Of a stretch of 8,208 nt of DNA, positions 1 through 7,094 are shown in pieces. The DNA is from an uncultured Verrucomicrobiota bacterium (GTDB lineage Bacteria; Verrucomicrobiota; Kiritimatiellia; RFP12; UBA1067), in the NCBI GenBank assembly GCA_945487985.1, contig CALYTX010000051.1:1-8208 (forward strand), written 5' to 3'. The translations under genes and the position numbers were made by a program. Numbering within the stretch: position 1 is the first letter of the stretch; each line of letters opens with the position of its first letter. The notes under the pieces were generated by a model. That model was not told the origin of the DNA, did no database searches, and worked only from the letters and a program-made list of their open reading frames with translations.

Positions 1-1
1 C

Positions 2-187
2 GGCGTAAAGGCGATGAATTCGCTCCCTGCAAACGGCGTTTCCGAAGGCGAAATCGTTTGGGAAAAAACGCACAATACTCAAGGCGGCGCTAAGACACTG
101 ACGACCAACAAAGCGGACTTTAAGGTCATTTCGTTCGACTACCCCTCGGTCTTCTTCAGAATAGCAGTTGACTTCTCAGCTGAATAA
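2..187 (+). CDS. C-terminal end of an unidentified, probably secreted protein (5' truncated by window)
   Basis: An open frame runs from the window edge to TAA at 185-187 and gives 61 residues with no internal stop. The residues read like the end of a real beta-rich extracellular protein: a Gly/Asn/Thr-rich loop around residues 22-36, then alternating hydrophobic residues ending in DYPSVFFRIAVDFSAE. A short aromatic beta strand of the form FFRI at the very C-terminus is common in large secreted bacterial proteins, but this is only a resemblance and I do not recognise the family. The other two plus-strand frames are poorer (frame 1 is Arg-rich and stops early). It converges on the minus-strand operon that ends at 498. 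Function is unknown. Confidence 0.7.
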   Translation, partial: GVKAMNSLPANGVSEGEIVWEKTHNTQGGAKTLTTNKADFKVISFDYPSVFFRIAVDFSAE

Positions 188-497
188 CACAGGGACGATC
201 TTTTACACCACACCAATAAATTCATCATAACAAAGAAAAGGTTCTATCACGGACGATACGGATGCAATTCAGGCAATTAAGTGATTCAAATCGGGAAGGC
301 GTGGTTTCGAGGTGGCGAATAGAGGTAAAGAAGAAGCAAACAGGGGCAGGATCACGCTCCGCCAGTTCGCCGCAAAGCACGGACTGGAAACCGATTCTTC
401 TTCTCCCTGATTATCATCTGCAAGTTCGGCTTCGGTCGGACATCGTCTTGCCGAACGCGCCGACTGCGTAAAGCAAAAGGATGCTTGATGCTACCAA
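188..497. other. Convergent intergenic region, possible decayed coding remnant
   Basis: This 310-bp stretch separates two convergent genes and has no gene I would call. A 69-codon plus-strand frame (262-471) begins with ATG, but it has no clear ribosome binding site and its residues look unstructured. A different plus frame, open from after a TGA near 280, contains a helix-like stretch (GRITLRQFAAKHGLETD), meets a TGA near 400, then continues open to another TGA at 486-488 with GHRLAERADCVKQKDA. The minus strand also has an open run across about 270-390. This pattern fits a broken gene or an old repeat better than a live gene. There is no obvious Rho-independent terminator with a T-run for either flanking gene. 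Confidence 0.4.
424..456. repeat. Inverted repeat, 7-bp arms, between convergent genes
   Basis: GTTCGGC at 424-430 is the exact reverse complement of GCCGAAC at 450-456, with a 19-base loop. A second, weaker pair AAGCA/TGCTT (471-475 and 482-486) lies next to it, just past the stop of the 882-residue gene. Neither is followed by a T-run in either direction, so they are not canonical intrinsic terminators. They could act as 3'-end processing structures or be chance. Low confidence in function; the repeat itself is visible. Confidence 0.35.
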
Positions 498-3146
498 CTA
501 CAGTTCGAGTTCCAATCCCGGTTCTCCGTCAAGTTCATTGAATTCGCCCGAGGAATTCGCTTTCATCTTGCCGCGCTTCTCGCCGGCTTGCTGAGCACGC
601 TTCTTGGCATATTGAATCTTGCGCTGCTCTTCCACCACATCGTAACACTTGGCCAACTCTCCCCACAATTCCGTAGCATAGAGCCAATCTTCGCATTTCT
701 CCGCCGCTATCACCTCACGCTCGTAGACGCGGCGCTTGGAGGCGCCATCGCCCCCCATTCCGGGATGGACGCGCTTGAACGCTTTGAGAGCCTTCTGCCA
801 TTGTCCAAGTTCCATGTGCGACTGGGCAATCATAAAATTGAACATGGACACGTCGCGCTTAATGAACTTCCCAGACTTCAAACTCTCGGTGCCGAAACGA
901 ATCGCCTCCGCGTAGTATCCGCCCTCGTAATAACCCTTGAGGATCGAATCGACCACCTGTGCGCGATCGGATCCGTCGACATCTTTGCGCTCAATAATAG
1001 GTCTGGCCGTCTTCTCGGCCGCCTGAAGCTTGTCGAGCGCAATCTGCTCCTCGAAAACCTCCTCGGAAAGAATCGCGCGCACCTTAGCAAGTTTCAGTTT
1101 ATTGCGTCTGGCGAGCGAAAAGCCTCCAGACTTTATCGCATCGTCAAGAGTTTTCACCGCCGCATCCCGCATACGCAACTCCGACTGCATACGGGCGAGC
1201 GCGAGCAGTGAATCGAGGCGCTCCTTCACTGGCAGTTCCTTGTCGGCGTAAAGTTTTGCGAAGGCATCCATCGCTAAATCATAACGGTTGTTCTTCTCGA
1301 ACTCACGGGCAAGCGCCATCGTGATTTTCCGTCCCTTGCCGTAAGTCATCGCTGGTAGTTCCGGCGCGGGCAGAATCGGCGACGGGTCCGGCGGCTGGGG
1401 TCCCACCTTGGACACGAGGCGCTTGATGCGCGCGACAACTTCACGGCGGAAGGAAAATAGATCAAACACCGATTCGGGATCAACGCTGTCCATCCACTTG
1501 ATTTCACGCTTGCCGAGCGCAACCGTGGCAGGATCCTTGCTCATCAAGGCCGCCTCCGCGCGCATCCGCAAAAGAGAGAGGTAGCGCACATCATCAAGAG
1601 CCTCGCGCACGCCCTCCCACGAGATAGTTGAAATAAGCCCATCATAGGTCAAATGCACAATCCCGAACTGGCAATACGAATCGTGAGCGACCGAATCGTT
1701 CCAGCGGTTGTAACGGTCGCAACAAAACTCGTACTCGTCGAGTCCGTCATAATCGGCATAATAATAGCGCAAACCCTTAGTGCGGCGCCAGACATCTGGA
1801 CACACCGGACCGGTAAAAGGTCCGGCATAGGTAAACACCCTCGCGCCAGCGCGATGCCACTTCCATGCTTCATACGGGCTGCAGATCGCCGCGGCCGCAT
1901 TGCCCGTGATGTTCCATGCGACATCTTTGGCAACGGCGGAATCGGTCCAGGTTCCGCAACCACCGCTATGGACGATTTCCCAGAACGGATACAACCCTAC
2001 ATTCAGCCCAGTGCCACATTCGTCGACACTGCAAAAAAGGCAGTTGTGGTGTCCGAGGTACTTATCCATGACCGCTACCTGACGATTGAAATACTCGCGG
2101 TATTCCGCAAGACATTCTTTGAATAATTCAGGATTCTTTTCCGGGGTCGGCTGCTCGACACCGGGCGAACGAAACACCCACTTGGGCGGATACGATCTTC
2201 CATTAATGAGCTCCCGGCACGCCATACCTTCTTGTCGGAAGATGATTAGTGAGCGCACGGACAGATCATCGGTTGAGTCGGACATGAACTCGCCCGGTCC
2301 GGACGGATTATGAACATTGTGCTCGACAAGCGAGCGCGCTATGGCGCGAAGCTTCGCCTCGGCAACATCAAGGCGCTTGGATCCTTTCAGCAGCCCTGCG
2401 AGCGATGGCACGCCCATCCAGTAGGAAACATATTCGCGCGATGTATCGTAATGGGTTCGGGCATACGGCAATTCAAACGGATAAACCTCCAACTCCAAAG
2501 GTATGTCGGCAATAGGCTTGCCGGCGGATAAAACCGACAGCTTTCCACGGTATATGCCGCTTTTGGCGTTCGAGGGCACCTTCCATGTCAACCAATATTG
2601 TTGGCGGCGGTTCTTCTTTAAATCGAACGGAACGAATTTTTGCGTATCGCGCACAGGGTGCAGCGAGTGGTCAAAGCGCGAGTCGCGTCCGCGCCGGCTC
2701 ATATTCATATACACCGTTCCGCTTGGGTAGTCCCCTCGCAGATAGTTGACTTTTTCCGTCTCGTCTACTTTGACGAGAGTGTCGTCATGGAGAATCATCT
2801 CATTGATGAGCTCGGGCTTGTCTACAGCCCCTGCCCACGAATTCCACCAGCGTCCGCCCGCTCGATACCAAACCTTGACCTGCGCGAAATCTGCCGCTGA
2901 GGCGGGAATCGAAACACCGTCAGGCCCTTGCAGTGCCGAAGGACGGAAATCCACTTGCGGCAGATCGCTTCCAGGAACGACAACGAAACTCAACGACTCG
3001 ATTTCGCCGCGGGCGGCGGCGGCGGAGAGGATATTGGTCTCGACGCCGCCCGGCGGATCGGAATCGGGAAGATATGGTTTCTCGCCGTAAGGGTCGACCC
3101 ATATCAGGCGGAACGCCGAGGCGCAAAGCAAAGCCAATGTATTCAT
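498..3146 (-). CDS. GH123/DUF4091-like secreted protein with C-terminal TPR-like region
   Basis: The 882-residue product is probably an exported carbohydrate-active enzyme. Residues 1-11 are a short hydrophobic, signal-like stretch without N-terminal Lys or Arg. Residues about 12-225 look like the N-terminal beta-sandwich of GH123/DUF4091 proteins. Residues about 230-530 look like the TIM barrel, with an adjacent Asp375-Glu376 pair in FCSVDECG and the family-like segment SWEGVREALDDVRYLSLL at 509-526. GH123 enzymes are beta-N-acetylgalactosaminidases that use a neighbouring Asp-Glu pair in substrate-assisted catalysis; most DUF4091 proteins are untested, so activity here is inferred. A Pro-rich linker (583-598) leads to about six helical hairpins resembling TPRs (604-840; clearest at 770-792), an unusual addition. 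The ATG overlaps the previous gene's TGA (ATGA at 3143-3146), with GGAGG ten bases upstream. It is last in the operon; the stop is TAG. Confidence 0.85.
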   Translation of the reverse strand: MNTLALLCASAFRLIWVDPYGEKPYLPDSDPPGGVETNILSAAAARGEIESLSFVVVPGSDLPQVDFRPSALQGPDGVSIPASAADFAQVKVWYRAGGRWWNSWAGAVDKPELINEMILHDDTLVKVDETEKVNYLRGDYPSGTVYMNMSRRGRDSRFDHSLHPVRDTQKFVPFDLKKNRRQQYWLTWKVPSNAKSGIYRGKLSVLSAGKPIADIPLELEVYPFELPYARTHYDTSREYVSYWMGVPSLAGLLKGSKRLDVAEAKLRAIARSLVEHNVHNPSGPGEFMSDSTDDLSVRSLIIFRQEGMACRELINGRSYPPKWVFRSPGVEQPTPEKNPELFKECLAEYREYFNRQVAVMDKYLGHHNCLFCSVDECGTGLNVGLYPFWEIVHSGGCGTWTDSAVAKDVAWNITGNAAAAICSPYEAWKWHRAGARVFTYAGPFTGPVCPDVWRRTKGLRYYYADYDGLDEYEFCCDRYNRWNDSVAHDSYCQFGIVHLTYDGLISTISWEGVREALDDVRYLSLLRMRAEAALMSKDPATVALGKREIKWMDSVDPESVFDLFSFRREVVARIKRLVSKVGPQPPDPSPILPAPELPAMTYGKGRKITMALAREFEKNNRYDLAMDAFAKLYADKELPVKERLDSLLALARMQSELRMRDAAVKTLDDAIKSGGFSLARRNKLKLAKVRAILSEEVFEEQIALDKLQAAEKTARPIIERKDVDGSDRAQVVDSILKGYYEGGYYAEAIRFGTESLKSGKFIKRDVSMFNFMIAQSHMELGQWQKALKAFKRVHPGMGGDGASKRRVYEREVIAAEKCEDWLYATELWGELAKCYDVVEEQRKIQYAKKRAQQAGEKRGKMKANSSGEFNELDGEPGLELEL

Positions 3147-4135
3147 AAATCAAAATCCTCCAACTCATTCAAACCCGATGAGGCGTCCATTTCAAACATG
3201 TCTGGCTTCTTCGCCTGAACGGGGAGTTTCTCCTTGACGGACGCGCTTAGGCGCACTTCCCGACGGCCGTCTACCATTTTCAAATCCACTCGGAAATGCG
3301 GCTTGGGATAGGACGGCGAAAAAGTCCGGTATTGCGGGTCGAAAATCACTCGCTGATGTAAAATACCATATCCGCGCTCGTAGCACGGCCGTAGCCGGAA
3401 GCCGACCGTTACCCACATCTTGTCCGTAACCAGCGAAGGCGCCCGCGGTTCTGGATACGCCGGTCGCGCGTCGATAAGCAAGTCGTAGAAGACGGTTTTC
3501 TTATCTTTTGTCTTGAGCTCGAGCCTAGTTTTAACGAAATCGGCGCAGTTGGTGAAAGTCATAACTATGTTCTGCGTGGGCAAATCGCAATAATCTGGGT
3601 CTTCAAGACATGGCTGGACGGGCAGTGTTCCCGGAATATCGCCTTTGGCTGCGTATTCTATGCATTTCGCACGCAGCACATCGCAGTCGATACGCGAAAA
3701 ATCGACAACTGAAAACCACCAACCCACCTTGTTGCCGCCAATCGCCTTGAGCTTTTCCGCCGCGGCCACGTCTGCCTTGGCTGCCGCGACGGCCGCCTTC
3801 CACTCGGGTGGGTATTTATCAAAATCCTCCAACCACACACCGTCTGCATCTTGCGAAAAAGGTATAAACCCCACCGCCCTGCGAACGAATTCCGGCTCGA
3901 CACCTTTATGGTAGCGATAACGCGCGTATACCTTGACGCCCAGTTTGCGGTAGGTAGCCATCATATGGGGCGGGGGAATTTCGCGCGTAACGAGCGAGGC
4001 AATCTCATCGCAGGAATTGGTAAAGGCCTTGACGATATCATCTTCAAACAGAACTGGCTCGGCCAGCTTGTCGGAATTGGGATGAAGAAACGCGAACGAC
4101 GATAGCAGCGCCGCGGCGAAATTGATAGCGATCAT
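3143..4135 (-). CDS. Exported protein of unknown function in glycosidase operon
   Basis: I do not recognise this 330-residue protein. Residues 1-17 are strongly hydrophobic and could be a signal peptide, though without the usual N-terminal positive charge. Residues about 60-165 alternate predicted strands and helices: VKVYARYRY (67-75), DGVWLEDFD (98-106), an Ala/Lys-rich helix (111-131) and VGWWFSVVDF (137-146). This is reminiscent of part of a TIM barrel, with acidic Glu103 and Asp104 at a strand end. Residues about 186-300 look like a beta-sandwich, possibly carbohydrate-binding. The tail (312-330) is acidic and resembles the C-terminus of the next gene's product. Start and stop both overlap neighbours by ATGA (4132-4135 and 3143-3146), so it is made together with both glycosidase-like proteins. 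It could be a partner, a binding protein or a diverged glycosidase; none of these is proven. Confidence 0.8.
   Translation of the reverse strand: MIAINFAAALLSSFAFLHPNSDKLAEPVLFEDDIVKAFTNSCDEIASLVTREIPPPHMMATYRKLGVKVYARYRYHKGVEPEFVRRAVGFIPFSQDADGVWLEDFDKYPPEWKAAVAAAKADVAAAEKLKAIGGNKVGWWFSVVDFSRIDCDVLRAKCIEYAAKGDIPGTLPVQPCLEDPDYCDLPTQNIVMTFTNCADFVKTRLELKTKDKKTVFYDLLIDARPAYPEPRAPSLVTDKMWVTVGFRLRPCYERGYGILHQRVIFDPQYRTFSPSYPKPHFRVDLKMVDGRREVRLSASVKEKLPVQAKKPDMFEMDASSGLNELEDFDL
3157..3161 (-). promoter_or_regulatory. Strong Shine-Dalgarno of the 882-residue gene, inside the preceding gene
   Basis: The minus strand reads GGAGG here, 10 bases before the ATG at 3144-3146. It sits within the last codons of the 330-residue gene (Leu-Glu-Asp of its C-terminal tail). 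With the ATGA overlap it supports this start and points to translational coupling between the two genes. Confidence 0.8.
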
Positions 4136-6285
4136 TCGGGATTTCCTTTCTCTTCTGGCTTGAGCACGACCGATTCGACGATGCGGAATTCGGCTGGCTT
4201 GAGCGTCACCAGCTCTTTGTCGCCGAACTCGTGCAAGACGAACTTGCGCTCGCGTTCATAGTCGAGATTCAACATGCAGATTTTGCCAGCATCTGGGAAA
4301 TAGGAATACACTATCCAAGAACAATCTTCGTCGGGGTCTTCGAAGTCGCTACCGGTGATGTAGACATTCCCGCGGCCAAGCTTGGCCGCATAGCGGTAAA
4401 GATAGCCGACCATACCCACATCGGCTGTCTGCGCCCCGCAGCCCACGTCCATATTCGCCGCGGCGGGATACGCCCAGAAATTCATCAGTAGCACCTGTCC
4501 CTTGCCGTTTCGGCAGCGCAGGATGAACGGATCGCCGTCTTCGTCATCGACAGCAAGCGCTTGGAAACTCTCTTTAGGCGCGACATATTCAAGCTTGCCC
4601 AGCGGCAAGCACATATAGCCAAATCTGCGGCGCGCGACGAAACCCAGACAATTCGGCTCCGTAGAAGGCCCAGTTGCCCAATACCGGCGCGTCGTCCGCC
4701 CCGTAACCCTCAATCCGCACAGTTCGCTCAAATCGCCTTTGTTCACTAACTTTTCCTGCGTCAATTCAGTATACTCGCGCCGATCGTCGGTGGAAAGGTG
4801 CGAGAGCGCAATAACGAGAGTGCCACCGCCTTTGACATAATCGCAGAGAATCTCGTATTGCGCGCTCGAGCAAGTATTCCAGCCCGAGAACATCAGTACC
4901 TTGTAATTGGCAAGAAGATGCTCGGCGGTAATATTGTCGCAAGCGAAAGAAGCTATATCGCAAAGACCGTACGGAGTTGCCGAGAAATGGATGTTCTTAT
5001 TCGGCGCGAACATGGGCGGCATGGGCATCAGCGACCGGCGTACCGTTTCCCAGCTCATCTCTGGCAGTCCGTGCATCCAGTTGGGATTCTGCCGCGCAAG
5101 CGAAAACGCCGCGCACACGGCCTGCCCGGGAATATAGCGGCTGTCGCCAAGATCGAGGTTGCCTTTGGCAAGCGCCCAGGTGGCCTCTGGCTGGCCTTTA
5201 GGCACGGGATGGGCTTTGCAGAATTCATAAAAATCGGCGATTGCCTTGCGGTATTTGCGCGCGACAGGAGAACGGTAGTCGATCATCGCAAATCGTTTTT
5301 TCGCCTCGGGCATCGCTTCTTCGACCAGCTTACGGAACTCTTCGCTGTTTTTATCCGCCGACAATTTGCGCCCGAGCACTGGCAATTTCGACATCGGTGA
5401 ATCTTCGCAAAGCGAACTTTGCAACTGCCAGGTCCCGCTTTCATTGATGATAAGTTTAGCTCCGGTCATATACTTGAGCCGCAATGCCGTTGTAAGCGAC
5501 TCCATCTTGCGGGGATTGGCGTGCGGCAACCAGCTATACCACTCGTGCGCAAGGTGTGAACCCCACAACGGAAGATGGTACTGGCGGTAAAGTCCCCGTC
5601 CCAACGCAGAAGCCAAAGTCAAATCGCCGAACGGATAATCTTCTGTACACGGAATTTCCACGCCCGCGGCGACCTCGTAGTCAAGCGAGAAATTCGCTGA
5701 AGTTGCCATCACATTACCCCATCCGTCGCTATGAAGGCGCTGAACATGGCGATAAACGCGGTTCATATACTCCTCGGCCAGCGAGCCGAGCGTGTTCCCG
5801 CGACCATCGCGGTCGTTCAAAGCGAAATTGAAGCGCTCGCCAAAATCATAGCCTATCCACTTTGATCCAAGCTCGGCCGGAAGTTGCGAAGCTACGCCCC
5901 CATCGCCGGCAGAATAAATGCACATCGAATACAGTCCCAGCTCCTTCGCCCGGCGAGCAAGACGCAGCAGCCGTTCGTTGCTCTGCCAAAACTGCAACGT
6001 ATTGCCCACGCCTTCCTTGGCGCAAAGTTCCACGGCCGCCTCTGCGGAAAGCGTACCCGGCTCCCAATAAGTGAAACAAAATCCGCCGCAGATCGGCTTG
6101 CCGAATTCCGAATACACGCCTGAACCGATATAGGCCCCGACATCGCCCGGAACCGGCGTCTTCCCAACCTGCCGGCGCGGCCGATTGACAATCTCGGCGA
6201 TGGCAAGCGGCTTGCCGTCTTCGCCCGCCACGGCCGAATACACCATTGCCGCAGCAACAGCTCCAATTACTGCCAAATGTTTCAT
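4132..6285 (-). CDS. Secreted glycosidase-like protein with GATase-like (beta-galactosidase trimerisation type) domain
   Basis: This 717-residue protein has a clear signal peptide (Lys3, hydrophobic 4-19, likely cleavage after AVA at 18-20). Residues about 60-360 have the strand/helix rhythm of a glycosidase TIM barrel, with many aromatic residues (FTYWEP at 71-76, WGSHLAHEWYSW at 241-252) and a candidate catalytic acid, Glu282, at the end of the strand AKLIINESGTW; Glu215 is another candidate. Residues about 430-500 resemble the class-I glutamine-amidotransferase-like domain used for trimerisation in GH42-type beta-galactosidases (YKVLMFSGWNTCSS, then YVKGGGTLVIALS). A beta-domain closes the protein (575-705), ending with MLNLDYERERKFVLHEF. 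The catalytic assignment is inference. It is first gene of the operon, 149 bases downstream of the predicted transcription start. AAGGA sits unusually close to the ATG, but the signal peptide supports this start. Confidence 0.8.
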   Translation of the reverse strand: MKHLAVIGAVAAAMVYSAVAGEDGKPLAIAEIVNRPRRQVGKTPVPGDVGAYIGSGVYSEFGKPICGGFCFTYWEPGTLSAEAAVELCAKEGVGNTLQFWQSNERLLRLARRAKELGLYSMCIYSAGDGGVASQLPAELGSKWIGYDFGERFNFALNDRDGRGNTLGSLAEEYMNRVYRHVQRLHSDGWGNVMATSANFSLDYEVAAGVEIPCTEDYPFGDLTLASALGRGLYRQYHLPLWGSHLAHEWYSWLPHANPRKMESLTTALRLKYMTGAKLIINESGTWQLQSSLCEDSPMSKLPVLGRKLSADKNSEEFRKLVEEAMPEAKKRFAMIDYRSPVARKYRKAIADFYEFCKAHPVPKGQPEATWALAKGNLDLGDSRYIPGQAVCAAFSLARQNPNWMHGLPEMSWETVRRSLMPMPPMFAPNKNIHFSATPYGLCDIASFACDNITAEHLLANYKVLMFSGWNTCSSAQYEILCDYVKGGGTLVIALSHLSTDDRREYTELTQEKLVNKGDLSELCGLRVTGRTTRRYWATGPSTEPNCLGFVARRRFGYMCLPLGKLEYVAPKESFQALAVDDEDGDPFILRCRNGKGQVLLMNFWAYPAAANMDVGCGAQTADVGMVGYLYRYAAKLGRGNVYITGSDFEDPDEDCSWIVYSYFPDAGKICMLNLDYERERKFVLHEFGDKELVTLKPAEFRIVESVVLKPEEKGNPE
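4144..4148 (-). promoter_or_regulatory. Shine-Dalgarno of the 330-residue gene
   Basis: The minus strand reads AAGGA within a purine-rich run (AGAGAAAGGAAAT), eight bases before the ATG at 4133-4135. It lies inside the last codons of the 717-residue gene, which stops at 4132-4134 in an ATGA overlap. This fixes the start and suggests coupled translation. Confidence 0.75.
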
Positions 6286-6409
6286 TTCCTTCGCCCCCGA
6301 ATTCGCCTATTTACGCAACCTCCGCGATTGCCAGACCAACCAGCATGCTAACGCAGGAAAATTGCAATTACTCAAGCCCCTTGGTGTTTTTGCCATCCAA
6401 TCCGTCCCT

Positions 6410-6430
6410 AACTTGCGCTCGTCGCAAGTT
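6410..6430. promoter_or_regulatory. 21-bp dyad just downstream of the predicted operon transcription start
   Basis: AACTTGCG (6410-6417) and CGCAAGTT (6423-6430) are perfect inverted copies around a 5-base centre. On the minus strand the dyad would cover roughly +5 to +25 relative to a start near 6434. There is no T-run on either side, so it does not look like a terminator. The position suits a repressor operator, or an RNA hairpin at the very 5' end of the leader. The dyad is certain; the role is inferred. Confidence 0.6.
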
Positions 6431-6440
6431 CACTCTATAT

Positions 6441-6469
6441 ATTATAATCTTTCTCGAACGGAATGTATA
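6441..6469 (-). promoter_or_regulatory. Predicted sigma70-type promoter of the glycosidase operon
   Basis: On the minus strand TATAAT (6441-6446) is a perfect -10 element and TATACA (6464-6469) matches the -35 consensus at four of six positions, with an ideal 17-base spacer. Transcription would begin near 6434 and leave a leader of about 149 bases before the ATG at 6283-6285. It lies in the only long gap upstream of the three coupled genes. The surrounding DNA is AT-rich compared with the genes. Confidence 0.6.
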
Positions 6470-6486
6470 GATATACCACGGTATAG
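6465..6486. promoter_or_regulatory. Overlapping inverted repeats at and upstream of -35, candidate regulator site
   Basis: TATACC-AC-GGTATA (6472-6485) is a perfect 6-bp-arm dyad. GTATA-GA-TATAC (6465-6476) is a second dyad that shares its middle arm, so the half-site GTATAG appears twice, 16 bases apart (6465-6470 and 6481-6486). If transcription starts near 6434 the larger dyad is centred at about -44, close to where class II activators bind next to RNA polymerase. No regulator gene is present in the window. Confidence 0.5.
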
Positions 6487-6544
6487 TCCCCGTGAATTGA
6501 ACCATAACGTCCTTACCATCGGCAATGCGGAGCCATAATGCAGG

Positions 6545-7057
6545 TTAGTCAATTGCGGGGCTGACGCCAGAGACGCGCTCATTTAACCTGTTACTGACGC
6601 GACGGCGGAACTCCTTTACTCCTTCGTGATGCCATGCGTCAAGCGTTATCTTGGCATCGGCAAGATAAAGGCACATTATCCGTTTCTTCTCACAGATGGA
6701 ATCGTCAATCTTCACGATGTCGCCGTAGGAATACCGCCGTCCGCGCCACACGAAGCCTTCGCTATCGAAAACAAAATCAAACTTCGCACTACGCAACAGG
6801 CGACAACCCACCACCGCGGCAGCCAGCAACGCCAGCAGTGAAAAGCCATATTGAGAATGCGTCTTCTGCCGTTTAAATCCGTCAAGATCAAATCCCTCAG
6901 GCGGCTCACTTCCTTCGATTGAGATGTAAAGTTCTCGCGCGGGCATAGAGGGGTACTTGACGACACCGTCATAACCGAACCAGACGGCAAGCGCAGCCAT
7001 CAACACCACAACAAAAAAGTGGCGTTGAGCGTATTCCTTATTCAGCCTGAGTTTCAT
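6545..7057 (-). CDS. Small membrane protein with PH-like cytoplasmic domain
   Basis: I read a 170-residue protein starting at the ATG at 7055-7057 (MKLRLNKEY). The same frame stays open upstream into xerD (to 7495), but that extension is the antisense-frame shadow of the recombinase and encodes no plausible N-terminus. There are two hydrophobic segments, 14-28 and 71-87, with positive residues before the first and after the second, so both ends should be cytoplasmic. Residues 92-160 look like a small PH-like beta domain closing with a helix (GFVWRGRRYSYGDIVKID, then ITLDAWHHEGVKEF). Related hypothetical proteins are, to my memory, frequent in Kiritimatiellota/Verrucomicrobiota; function is unknown. 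It follows xerD by 19 bases and has no convincing Shine-Dalgarno, but a perfect TATAAT sits seven bases before its ATG. Confidence 0.8.
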   Translation of the reverse strand: MKLRLNKEYAQRHFFVVVLMAALAVWFGYDGVVKYPSMPARELYISIEGSEPPEGFDLDGFKRQKTHSQYGFSLLALLAAAVVGCRLLRSAKFDFVFDSEGFVWRGRRYSYGDIVKIDDSICEKKRIMCLYLADAKITLDAWHHEGVKEFRRRVSNRLNERVSGVSPAID

Positions 7058-7064
7058 GCACTTA

Positions 7065-7094
7065 ATTATACACCACTTAATGGCGAGGATGCAA
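7065..7094 (-). promoter_or_regulatory. Possible promoter giving a leaderless mRNA for the PH-like gene
   Basis: On the minus strand TATAAT (7065-7070) lies only seven bases before the ATG at 7055-7057, with TTGCAT (7089-7094) 18 bases upstream as a weak -35 (three of six matches). Initiation at the normal distance would fall at or next to the A of the ATG. The lack of a Shine-Dalgarno before this gene is consistent with leaderless translation. The -10 is a perfect match; the rest is inference. Confidence 0.4.

Noticed and set aside
262..471. 69-codon plus-strand frame as a real small gene
   Set aside because: No convincing Shine-Dalgarno and no recognisable domain; treated as part of a possible decayed region.
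588..1211. Plus-strand frame of 207 codons
   Set aside because: Antisense to the TPR-like part of the 882-residue gene, which has clear domain structure and signals; this is a shadow of high-GC coding DNA.
1653..2126. Plus-strand frame of 157 codons
   Set aside because: Antisense to the barrel of the GH123/DUF4091-like gene, including its Asp-Glu motif region.
4798..5400. Plus-strand frame of 200 codons
   Set aside because: Antisense to the 717-residue gene, with no ribosome binding site or recognisable domain.
6410..6430. The 21-bp dyad as an intrinsic terminator for the PH-like gene
   Set aside because: No T-run follows it on either strand, and it lies downstream of a good promoter facing the operon.
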